From Deltaproteobacteria bacterium (lineage in GTDB: Bacteria > Myxococcota_A > Polyangia > Polyangiales > Ga0077539): a DNA stretch of 6,840 nucleotides. A model generated the notes under the pieces. The model did no database searches and was not told the origin of the DNA. It was given only the letters and a program-made list of their open reading frames with translations. Shown piece by piece: positions 1 through 5,074 of this stretch (its first letter is position 1; every line of letters begins with the position of its first letter). Both the position numbers and the translations under genes were made by a program. The stretch spans positions 1 through 6,840 of the forward strand of contig CANMAT010000197.1 of NCBI GenBank assembly GCA_947494865.1. Reading direction: 5' to 3'.

Positions 1-242
1 TCCGCGGGTGGCTCCAGCACGCGCTCACGCGAGACCTCCCGCCGTGGGCGACGCGGTGGGCGTTCGTGGTGACGGCCGCGGTGTTCGCGGTGATGCACGC
101 GGGCGAGCCCGTGGTGCCAGTGCTCGCGGCGGGCCTCGCGGTGGGCGCGCTCATGGCGTACAGCCGCCGCCTCGAGGCGGGGCTCGCGTTTCACGTCGTC
201 AACAACGGCCTCGCGGTGGCGGTGGCCATGGGCTGGGTCTGA
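1..242 (+). CDS. CPBP family intramembrane metalloprotease, C-terminal fragment
   Basis: The reading frame enters at base 3 already open and stops with TGA at 240-242, so the first part of the gene lies outside the window. The 79 visible residues begin RGWLQ, which fits the end of the EExxxR motif of CPBP (Rce1/CAAX-like) proteases, with the glutamates lying upstream. Motif 2 follows as FAVMH (FxxxH), then a hydrophobic stretch PVLAAGLAVGALMAYSRR, then motif 3 as HVVNN (HxxxN). The two histidines and the asparagine are the expected active-site residues, so this end of the enzyme looks intact. Family members are multi-spanning inner-membrane proteins; in bacteria they process peptides or give immunity to bacteriocins, and the substrate here cannot be told. 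The next gene has its own promoter, so the two are probably not co-regulated. Confidence 0.85.
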   Translation, partial: RGWLQHALTRDLPPWATRWAFVVTAAVFAVMHAGEPVVPVLAAGLAVGALMAYSRRLEAGLAFHVVNNGLAVAVAMGWV

Positions 243-274
243 GAGCTCCTGCGGTTGCCAGCTTCGATTGCTGT

Positions 275-303
275 TTGACAAGTGGCAAGCTGACGCCGAT
301 ACT
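275..303 (+). promoter_or_regulatory. sigma70-like promoter of the XRE regulator, with overlapping dyad
   Basis: A perfect -35 hexamer TTGACA (275-280) is separated by 17 bp from GATACT (298-303), which matches four of six -10 positions. Transcription would begin near 310-312, at or next to the ATG at 312, and no Shine-Dalgarno sequence is present, so the message may be leaderless. The -35 lies inside an imperfect dyad TTGACAAGTGGCAA (275-288), and a wider inverted pair CAGCTT (259-264) / AAGCTG (287-292) surrounds it. That is a plausible place for the XRE protein to repress its own gene. The promoter reads well; the operator role is inferred. Confidence 0.6.
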
Positions 304-311
304 GCGCACCC

Positions 312-935
312 ATGAAGAGCACGTTGGCGGATCGGGTCCGCGCTGCGATGGAGCACGCGGGGCTCAACCAGAAGCAGGTCGAAGAGGGCGCCGGTCTGTC
401 GCTGGGGTACATGAGCCGGGTGCTGCACGGCCAGCGCGAGCGCATCGACGCGGCGCGCCTCGACCGCATCGCGAACGCGTGCGGGGTCGACTTCGAATGG
501 CTCTCGACGGGCAAGGGGGCGATGACGGCGCGGCGCGCGGCGGAGGAGTCGCCGGAGGCGCCGGCGCCCGAGCGCGAGGGCCCCAACCCGCTCGAAGACG
601 CGCTGGCGTCGGCCTTTCGGCAGGGGAGCTTCGCGCTGGCCGACCTCGACGCGGTGCGGGGCCTCGTGCGCAACGGCGCGGCGCTCCTGCGCGACAAGGA
701 GCACCTCGTCGACGCGGCGCGGTCGTGGTTGCACGCGGCCGCGGCGCTGCGCAAGGCGGGCACGCCGGTCACCTTCGCGACGCTCGCGTGGCAGGTGACC
801 ACCCTCGGGTCGGCGCGCGCGGGCGGGGCCTTCGAGCGCCGCGACGCGGCCCTCAACCACGAGGCGCAGCGGGAGCTCCAGGCGCTCGGGGCCGAGGCGC
901 CGCGGGAGGCGGTGCGCGTCCCTCGCAAGCGGTGA
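312..935 (+). CDS. XRE-family helix-turn-helix transcriptional regulator
   Basis: This 207-residue protein starts with an HTH_3 (Cro/CI, XRE) domain at about residues 1-70. LADRVRAAMEHAGLNQKQVE gives helix 1 and the start of helix 2, and LSLGYMSRVLHGQ holds the recognition helix. The domain ends in the usual LDRIANACGVDFEWLSTGK. Residues 72-95 are a Pro/Glu/Arg-rich linker. The alanine- and arginine-rich rest (about 96-207) matches no domain I recognise and may serve for dimerisation or as a protease target. The ATG at 312 is the only sensible start, since it opens directly into the HTH and sits just after a good promoter. An ImmA/IrrE-type peptidase gene follows 163 bp downstream on the same strand. 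In known systems (ImmR/ImmA of ICEBs1, DdrO/IrrE of Deinococcus) such peptidases inactivate an XRE repressor by cleavage. That this pair works the same way is inference. A palindrome overlaps its stop codon. Confidence 0.88.
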   Translation: MKSTLADRVRAAMEHAGLNQKQVEEGAGLSLGYMSRVLHGQRERIDAARLDRIANACGVDFEWLSTGKGAMTARRAAEESPEAPAPEREGPNPLEDALASAFRQGSFALADLDAVRGLVRNGAALLRDKEHLVDAARSWLHAAAALRKAGTPVTFATLAWQVTTLGSARAGGAFERRDAALNHEAQRELQALGAEAPREAVRVPRKR

Positions 936-948
936 CATAGTCTGTCAC
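932..948. promoter_or_regulatory. 17-bp palindrome, candidate operator before the peptidase gene
   Basis: GTGACATAGTCTGTCAC is a perfect 6-bp inverted repeat (932-937 / 943-948) around a 5-bp centre. It overlaps the TGA stop (933-935) of the XRE gene and lies about 150 bp before the peptidase start. No T-run follows, so it does not look like a terminator. The half-site TGACA recurs in the promoter of the XRE gene and in the gap after the peptidase gene. The rest of this gap (949-1098) holds a weak TAGAC/GTCTA hairpin (965-969/985-989) around a GC alternation and an AT-rich patch TGTAAATGTAG near 1002-1012 that could contain a -10. No convincing -35 was found. Confidence 0.45.
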
Positions 949-1098
949 TCTCGCCTCCGCTGGATAGACGGCGCGCGCGCGGGTGTCTACGGCCGAGCTG
1001 CTGTAAATGTAGGGGTTTCGCGTCGTCACCGCGGGGGGCGTCGCGGCGCGCGGGGCCATTGTCAGCGCGGCGCAGAGGGCTTCAACTGAGGACCGACC

Positions 1099-1785
1099 GT
1101 GCGTCACGAAGCAATCAACGAGACCGGGCTCGGGTGGGATCAGCGCGAGGCTGCGGCCGAGAGCCTCTTGCGCCTTGCGAAGCTCGACGCCGTGGTGGCG
1201 CCGCCCTTGAAGGCCGTGGTGGCCGCCCTGGGGTGGCGGCTCTCGGCGGGCGTGGCGCACGGCGCCCACGGGTGGATCGCGCCCGAGGCGAGCACCATTC
1301 ACGTCGACATGAAGGGCTCGCGCGAGGCGGTGAGCCTCCGCGTGGCGCACGAGCTGGGGCACCTCGCGGCCATGCTCGCGTGCGTGGCCCACGACGAGGC
1401 CGACGCCGACGCGATCGGCACGGCCATCGCGGTGCCGCGCCGCTGGGTGCGCCACACGGTGCGCCAGGTGGGGTGGGACGCGCCGCGCCTCGCCGCCGCG
1501 TACCCCGAGGCGCAGCCCCTCGAGGTGGTGACGCGCGTGGCCGTGATCGCAGGCGGCGCGGCGGTGATCTACGTCGCGGGCTACCGCTCCGTGGCCGTGA
1601 TCGGCGAGCGCGGAGACATCCCGGTGCTCCCGGGCGAGCGCGAGGTCGTGCGGGTGATCCGCGCGTCGCGGCGCCCGCGGCCCATGGTCGACGAGCGCAC
1701 GGGCCTCCACGGCTGGCCCATGCCCGGCCCCTACGGCACCGCCGTGGTGCTCATGGCCTCGCCCGAGGCCGTCGCCAGCTGGTAG
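1099..1785 (+). CDS. ImmA/IrrE family zinc metallopeptidase
   Basis: This 228-residue protein carries the zincin motif HELGH at residues 84-88 within LRVAHELGHLAAM. Glu100 in HDEADADAIG, twelve residues later, sits where the ImmA/IrrE family has its third zinc ligand (ExxAN...P pattern, here ending at Pro113 in IAVP). The start is GTG at 1099, with GAGG (1088-1091) seven bases upstream. Residues 30-70 resemble the family's N-terminal beta region, ending in STIHVD. The C-terminal half (about 125-228) is unassigned. The family cleaves XRE-type repressors: ImmA cuts ImmR in a mobile element, and IrrE/PprI cuts DdrO after DNA damage. The XRE gene directly upstream is the obvious candidate substrate, although the two are separated by 163 bp rather than overlapping. 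No integrase or conjugation gene is seen, so a host stress switch is as likely as a mobile-element switch. Confidence 0.85.
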   Translation: MRHEAINETGLGWDQREAAAESLLRLAKLDAVVAPPLKAVVAALGWRLSAGVAHGAHGWIAPEASTIHVDMKGSREAVSLRVAHELGHLAAMLACVAHDEADADAIGTAIAVPRRWVRHTVRQVGWDAPRLAAAYPEAQPLEVVTRVAVIAGGAAVIYVAGYRSVAVIGERGDIPVLPGEREVVRVIRASRRPRPMVDERTGLHGWPMPGPYGTAVVLMASPEAVASW

Positions 1786-1791
1786 ATGTGC

Positions 1792-1836
1792 CAATCAGCA
1801 AAATGACAATTGATGATTGACAAGTGCACTGGTCAG
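1792..1836. promoter_or_regulatory. Nested dyads and TTGACA element in the gap after the peptidase gene
   Basis: The gap 1786-1908 begins with an unusually AT-rich stretch. It contains TGACAAGTGCACTGGTCA (1818-1835), an 18-bp dyad with eight of nine pairs matching. It also contains TGACAAT (1804-1810) facing ATTGACA (1816-1822), and CAATCA (1793-1798) facing TGATTG (1814-1819). A perfect -35 hexamer TTGACA lies at 1817-1822. At 17 bp spacing its -10 would be the poor TACCGA (1840-1845). The 10-mer TTGACAAGTG (1817-1826) recurs exactly at 275-284 in the XRE promoter. I read this as the control region of the small genes downstream, with candidate regulator sites; the promoter is uncertain because of the weak -10. 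Bases 1846-1908 show nothing else but a weak AAGGGG before the next start. Confidence 0.5.
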
Positions 1837-1908
1837 ACGTACCGATAGGGGTGTGAGCGACGGTCGCAGGGGCGGCGGCGGTCACAGACAAAGGGGTGTA
1901 GAGCGGTC

Positions 1909-2127
1909 ATGAGTGCGCAGATCGGTTGGAGGGCGCGGCGGGCGGGCGATGGGTTCGGGGGCGCGCAGGGGTGCGACGGTGCGCCGGCCGACGCGGCGGC
2001 GCGGCAGGCGTGGCGCGACGAGCGCGCGGCGGCGGCCCTCGCGGCGCAAGACGACGCCGAGGTGCTGGCGCGGCGCTGGGGGCCGGAGCCCGAGTTCATG
2101 CTCGCGGGGGCGCGCCATGCGTGCTGA
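1909..2127 (+). CDS. Hypothetical small protein (72 aa)
   Basis: I do not recognise this protein. The frame from ATG 1909 to TGA 2127 has codon use like its neighbours, with G or C in almost every third position. It ends in an 11-bp overlap with the next gene (ATG 2117), the arrangement expected of two translationally coupled genes. The product is Ala/Arg/Gly-rich. An N-terminal WRARRAGDGFGGAQG segment is followed by a probable amphipathic helix (about residues 28-55, ARQAWRDERAAAALAAQDDA). Trp, Asp and Glu recur in the C-terminal part, RRWGPEPEF. There is no signal peptide or membrane segment. The ribosome site is weak (AAGGGG at 1891-1896, somewhat far from the start). It sits just downstream of the operator-like region, so it may answer to the XRE/ImmA pair. 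Because GC-rich DNA produces spurious frames, existence is probable but not certain. Confidence 0.5.
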   Translation: MSAQIGWRARRAGDGFGGAQGCDGAPADAAARQAWRDERAAAALAAQDDAEVLARRWGPEPEFMLAGARHAC

Positions 2128-2350
2128 GCGCTACGTGGTGCGCTGCGGGGTGTGCGGCACGGCCTACACCGCGCGGAGCTGGCACTGGCTCGAGTCGCTG
2201 GGCCTCGAGCGCTGGGGCCTCGGCGCGGCGGCGACGGTGGAGCTCAGGCAGTGCGCGGTGCCCGGGTGCTGCAACACGCTCACGCGCATGAGCGAGGTGT
2301 CCATCGCAGCGGCGTGCGTGGGCGGCGAGGCGGCCAACGACGTGCGGTGA
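2117..2350 (+). CDS. Small zinc-ribbon-like protein (78 aa)
   Basis: This 78-residue protein has CGVCG (Cys10, Cys13) near its N-terminus and CAVPGCC (Cys46, Cys51, Cys52) 32 residues later, followed by NTLTR. Two cysteine knuckles separated by a hydrophobic/aromatic segment (YTARSWHWLESLGLERWG) are the layout of a small zinc ribbon, although the second knuckle is CxxxxC rather than the usual CxC or CxxC. It resembles short myxobacterial proteins of the form RCGxCGxxYTxxxW...LELRxCxCGSTL (from memory, not searched), whose role is unknown to me. The ATG at 2117 overlaps the end of the 72-aa gene and is preceded by GGGGG (2106-2110) at six bases. An open frame reaches further upstream but lacks the cysteine region and would lie over the whole preceding gene. 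Metal or nucleic-acid binding is inferred from the cysteines only. Confidence 0.65.
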   Translation: MRAERYVVRCGVCGTAYTARSWHWLESLGLERWGLGAAATVELRQCAVPGCCNTLTRMSEVSIAAACVGGEAANDVR

Positions 2351-2352
2351 CG

Positions 2353-2385
2353 CGGGGTCGCGGGGCGGGGCGGGGCGGGGCGGGG
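2353..2385 (+). repeat. Tandem CGGGG repeat, possible G-quadruplex
   Basis: Five uninterrupted copies of CGGGG occupy 2361-2385, and a sixth CGGGG stands apart at 2353-2357. Runs of four guanines separated by one cytosine on the coding strand fit the rule for an intramolecular G-quadruplex in DNA or in the transcript. The tract lies just after the stop of the 78-aa gene and about 80 bp before the next start codon. It is followed by the AT-rich AAAATGGCAATCGG. The copy number could vary by replication slippage (inference). Confidence 0.75.
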
Positions 2386-2466
2386 AAAATGGCAATCGGT
2401 AGGCTCGCGGGGCGCGGCGATGGTCGACGCGCGCGGCGTGGGGCAGAACTTTCGCTGGAGGCGTAC

Positions 2467-3048
2467 ATGAAGGCGTTCACGTTGGAGTGTCCCGGTCGAT
2501 GCGAGGCGGGGATCGCGGTGCAGGGCGGGGCGATCGTGATGGGGGTGCGTCCCATGGATCACAAGCCGCTCGCGCTGCCGCTCGACCCGCGCGCGGTGGT
2601 TCACGACGGTCGGCTCGTCGAGGCGCCGGGCCGCGGCGCGCTGCTGCTCATGCGCGATCAGTCGGGGGCCTTCGGGTCGTGGTATCTGCGCGCGGCGCAG
2701 TCGGCCGAGCGGTGGGACGCGATGGTGGCCACGGAGTCGATCCCCAACGCCCTCGACCGCATCCTCGCGGCCGAGCGGGTGCGGGCGCGCTTCCCCCACC
2801 GCGCGCCGACGGGGTGGTACGAGTTCGCGCGCGGCGCCCTCGCGCCGGTGCTCGAGAACGCGCGGCCGCGCGTCGACCTCTACGGCTACCTCGAGGAGGG
2901 CGCGGCGTTCGAGATCCGTCGGCGCGGCAAGCTCGACGGCTCGGCGTCGGTGTACCTCGTCGAGTGCCGCGGCGGTGAGGTGCTCGTGCACGACCCGCGG
3001 ATGCTCGCCCTCGCGCGCCGCCAGCGCCCGCTGGCCGCGTCGCTCTGA
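2467..3048 (+). CDS. Hypothetical protein (193 aa)
   Basis: I do not recognise this protein. The ATG at 2467 is chosen because GGAGG (2457-2461) lies five bases upstream, the clearest ribosome site in the window. An in-frame ATG at 2389 would add 26 arginine-rich residues but lacks a properly spaced ribosome site. The product has no signal peptide or membrane helix, so it is probably cytoplasmic. The N-terminus has two close cysteines, CPGRC (residues 8-12), and a third Cys occurs in VECRGG near the end. Segments such as GALLLMRDQSGAFGSWYLRA, GWYEFARGAL and VDLYGYLEEGAAFEIRRRGK suggest a mixed alpha/beta fold with several exposed aromatics. Codon use matches the neighbouring genes. It may be transcribed with the small genes upstream, but the 116-bp gap with the CGGGG tract separates them. 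Confidence 0.75.
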   Translation: MKAFTLECPGRCEAGIAVQGGAIVMGVRPMDHKPLALPLDPRAVVHDGRLVEAPGRGALLLMRDQSGAFGSWYLRAAQSAERWDAMVATESIPNALDRILAAERVRARFPHRAPTGWYEFARGALAPVLENARPRVDLYGYLEEGAAFEIRRRGKLDGSASVYLVECRGGEVLVHDPRMLALARRQRPLAASL

Positions 3049-3071
3049 GCGCGACGAGCACACAGGTTTTT
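3038..3071 (+). terminator. Weak terminator candidate after the 193-aa gene
   Basis: CGTCGC (3038-3043) and GCGACG (3051-3056) form a six-pair stem around a seven-base loop that contains the TGA stop codon. A run of five T follows at 3067-3071, but ten bases separate stem and T-run, which is long for intrinsic termination. The TTTTTAAAGG patch could instead be part of a promoter (TTTAAA at 3069-3074 as a poor -10) for the inverted-repeat-rich region beyond. Confidence 0.2.
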
Positions 3072-3080
3072 AAAGGTTTC

Positions 3081-3313
3081 GCAGGCGGCCCTCGACCGAA
3101 GGGCACGCACGGAAACGCCCGGCGCAGTACCTCTCCGTCCTCCTGTCGCCAGGAGGGCGTCCCCGTGGTGCTTCAGGGACGGTGCCGTCTGTGAAAGTCT
3201 CTCCCGAAGGCGCTGTGCCTGTCCAGCGACTTTCGATGGCCCCGGACGGCGCCGCGTCGCGCTCGTGACGCCGCCCTCCGGGGCCGCGGAGGCCACCGCG
3301 CGCGGGGCTCCGC
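3081..3313 (+). ncRNA. Inverted-repeat-rich region before coaX, putative structured RNA or leader
   Basis: The gap 3049-3330 lacks coding character and holds a chain of potential hairpins. These are GCCCT/AGGGC (3088-3092/3100-3104), a nine-pair stem 3136-3144/3151-3159 with one G-U pair, and CGTCCC/GGGACG (3158-3163/3176-3181). Next come GAAAGTC/GACTTTC (3193-3199/3228-3234) enclosing CGCTG/CAGCG (3211-3215/3224-3228). Then GGCCCCGGA/TCCGGGGCC (3238-3246/3277-3285) is extended inward by CGGCG/CGCCG (3247-3251/3269-3273). The last is GCGGAG/CTCCGC (3286-3291/3308-3313), ending five bases before an ATG. A conflicting stem exists at 3171-3179/3202-3209. I match it to no known riboswitch family. 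It could be a coaX leader, a separate small RNA, or partly chance in GC-rich DNA; strand is assumed from the neighbouring genes. Confidence 0.35.
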
Positions 3314-3330
3314 GTGATATGCAGCGCCTC

Positions 3331-4095
3331 ATGCTTCTGGCCATCGATGTGGGCAACACCAACACGGTGCTCGGCCTCTATTCGGGCGACGACCTCCTCC
3401 ATCATTTTCGCATCGAGTCGGGTCGCGGCCGCACGGCCGACGAGTACGCCGCCCTCATGCGCATGATGCTCGACCTCCGCGGCGTGGCGCCCGACGCCGT
3501 CACCGCCAGCGCGCTCGCGTGCGTGGTTCCCTCCCTCGGCGAGACCTTCGTCGCCGCCGTGAGCTACGCCTTCGGGCACGAGCCCATGGTGGTGGGGCCC
3601 GGCATCAAGACGGCGATGCCCATTCTCATCGAGAACCCCCGCGAGGTCGGCGCCGACCGCATCGTGAACGCCGTGGCCGCCTACGAGCGCGTGCGCGGCG
3701 GGGTCATCGTGGTCGACCTCGGCACGGCCACCACCTTCGACGTGGTGTCTCCGAAGGGCGAGTACCTCGGCGGGGTCATCTGCCCGGGCATCCAGATCTC
3801 CGCCGACGCGCTCTTCTCGCGCGCCGCGCGCCTGCCCCGCGTCGAGATCGCGCGGCCCGCGCGGGCCCTCGGGCGCAACACGCTCCACGCCATGCAGTCG
3901 GGCATCGTGTTCGGCTACGTGGGCCTCGTCGACGGGCTCGTCGAGCGCCTCCGCGGCGAGATGGCCTTCCCCTGCAAGGTGATCGCGACGGGCGGCCTCG
4001 CGCGGCTCATCGGGCCTGAGTCCAAGGCCATCGAGGTCGTCGACGATTTTCTCACCCTGCAGGGCCTGCGCATTCTGTGGGAGCGCAACCGGTGA
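3331..4095 (+). CDS. coaX: Type III pantothenate kinase
   Basis: CoaX phosphorylates pantothenate with ATP to 4'-phosphopantothenate, the first step of coenzyme A synthesis, in the cytoplasm. From ATG 3331 the protein has 254 residues, the usual CoaX length, and opens with LLAIDVGNTNTVLGL, the ASKHA phosphate-1 motif with Asp6. Further signatures are NPREVGADRIVNAVAA (about 102-117, with the catalytic-type Asp109), the phosphate-2 motif VVDLGTATTFDV (about 127-138), the GGVICPGI loop, GRNTLHAMQSG (about 181-191) and VIATGGLARLI. All expected motifs are present. Upstream in-frame starts (ATG 3319, GTG 3265) would add residues foreign to the family, and the GTG lies within a strong hairpin. No Shine-Dalgarno is visible, so start choice rests on homology. 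A poor extended -10 (TGATATGCA, 3315-3323) might even give a leaderless message. Unlike in many bacteria, no birA gene precedes it. The permease gene follows after 4 bp, implying an operon. Confidence 0.95.
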   Translation: MLLAIDVGNTNTVLGLYSGDDLLHHFRIESGRGRTADEYAALMRMMLDLRGVAPDAVTASALACVVPSLGETFVAAVSYAFGHEPMVVGPGIKTAMPILIENPREVGADRIVNAVAAYERVRGGVIVVDLGTATTFDVVSPKGEYLGGVICPGIQISADALFSRAARLPRVEIARPARALGRNTLHAMQSGIVFGYVGLVDGLVERLRGEMAFPCKVIATGGLARLIGPESKAIEVVDDFLTLQGLRILWERNR

Positions 4096-4099
4096 GCGC

Positions 4100-5071
4100 G
4101 TGAGCCGCGCGCTGCGCATGGCCCTGCTCGCGCTCGCCGCGCCCTGCGCCGTGCTCCTCGCGCTGCGCCTCGGCGTCGCGCCGGTGTCGTTCCGCGCGGC
4201 CTGGAGAGACCCCGACGGCATCGACGCGGCCATCGCCGGCGCGCGCCTCGCGCGGGTGTGCCTCGGCGCGCTCGCGGGCGGCGCGCTGGCCCTCGTGGGG
4301 GCCTCGTTTCAAGCCCTCTTGCGCAACCCGCTGGGCGACCCGTATGCGCTCGGCGTGTCGGGCGGCGCGGCGCTCGGGGCCTCCCTCGCGGTGCTCGCGG
4401 GCCTCGGGGGGGTGGCGATCCCGCTGGCGGCCTTCGTCGGCGCGCTGGGGGCCACGGCGGCGGTGCTCGTGGCGGCGCGCGCGTCGGGGCGCGTGGGCGT
4501 CGAGTCGCTCCTGCTCGCGGGCCTGGTGTTCAACGCGTGCGCGAGCGCGGCCCTCGCGTTCATTCGCTCGGTGTCGGCCTCGGGGCGCGCCCAAGAGACG
4601 TTGTCGCTCCTGCTGGGCGTCGTCACGGAGGAGCCCGCGTCGCGCGTGACGCTCGTGGGCGCGCTCGTGCTCACGGGCTCGGTGGGCCTCTTCGCGATGA
4701 CCAAATCCATGAACCTCCTCGCCCTCGGCGACGACACCGCCGCGAGCCTCGGCGTGCGCGTGGCGGCCGCGCGGGCGGGCATCTTTCTCGCGAGCTCGCT
4801 CGTCGTGGCCGCGGTGGTGAGCGTGTGCGGGCTCATCCCCTTCGTGGGGCTGCTCGTGCCCCACTACGTGCGCGCGTGGCTCGGCGCCGACCACCGCTGG
4901 GTGCTCCCGGGGTGCTTCCTCGGCGGCGCGACGCTCCTCGTGCTCGCCGACCTCGCGGCGCGCATGGTGTTTCTCGCGCTGGGCACCGAGCCCCCGGTGG
5001 GCGCCCTCACGGCGCTCGTGGGCGGGCCCTTCTTCCTCGTGATGCTCCGCACCCTGAAAGACGAGAGCTGA
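4100..5071 (+). CDS. FecCD/BtuC family ABC transporter permease
   Basis: This 323-residue protein is the membrane subunit of an importer for vitamin B12, haem or ferric siderophores. Family landmarks appear in order. There is an N-terminal signal-anchor-like helix (residues 7-26), ARLARVCLGALAGGALALVG (48-67) and the hallmark RNPLGDPYALGVSGGA (75-90). Hydrophobic helices through 150 are followed by the ATPase-contacting loop ALGDDTAASLGV (208-219), GLIPFVGLLVPHYVR (244-258) and the closing EPPVGALTALVGGPFFL (297-313). About ten membrane segments are expected for the family, and the length is normal. The start is GTG 4100, four bases after the coaX stop, so it is probably translated with coaX. 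No ATP-binding or substrate-binding gene follows: the next gene is on the opposite strand 3 bp away. The partners must be encoded elsewhere, and the substrate cannot be assigned from this subunit alone. Confidence 0.92.
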   Translation: MSRALRMALLALAAPCAVLLALRLGVAPVSFRAAWRDPDGIDAAIAGARLARVCLGALAGGALALVGASFQALLRNPLGDPYALGVSGGAALGASLAVLAGLGGVAIPLAAFVGALGATAAVLVAARASGRVGVESLLLAGLVFNACASAALAFIRSVSASGRAQETLSLLLGVVTEEPASRVTLVGALVLTGSVGLFAMTKSMNLLALGDDTAASLGVRVAAARAGIFLASSLVVAAVVSVCGLIPFVGLLVPHYVRAWLGADHRWVLPGCFLGGATLLVLADLAARMVFLALGTEPPVGALTALVGGPFFLVMLRTLKDES

Positions 5072-5074
5072 CCC

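Noticed and set aside
965..989. TAGAC/GTCTA hairpin around a GC alternation as a terminator of the XRE gene
   Set aside because: The stem is only five pairs and no T-run follows.
853..1794. Long open frame on the minus strand across the peptidase gene
   Set aside because: It is low-complexity, rich in His and Arg, and antisense to a gene with a recognisable active site.
2361..2385. CGGGG tandem units as a CRISPR or protein-repeat region
   Set aside because: The units are only 5 bp with no spacers and lie outside any supported gene.
2389..2466. Earlier ATG for the 193-aa protein
   Set aside because: The extra residues are arginine-rich and the ATG has no properly spaced ribosome site, whereas ATG 2467 has GGAGG at five bases.
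3171..3210. Resemblance to the 3' part of an FMN riboswitch (GTGAAAGTC followed by a CTTC...GAAG closing stem)
   Set aside because: The other conserved RFN blocks, including the CGACCGGCGG region and the hairpins between, are absent, and no riboflavin gene is nearby.
3081..3313. Cobalamin, glycine, TPP, cyclic-di-GMP or 6S-type RNA, considered on both strands
   Set aside because: None of the defining conserved boxes of these families could be found; only generic hairpins remain.
3265..3330. Upstream GTG start adding 22 residues to CoaX
   Set aside because: CoaX proteins begin at the LLAIDVGNTN segment, and the extension lies in the inverted-repeat region without a ribosome site.
3070..4233. 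Long open frame on the minus strand across coaX and its upstream gap
   Set aside because: It is antisense to a clear coaX gene, is His/Arg/Ala-rich as expected from reversed GC-rich codons, and shows no domain.
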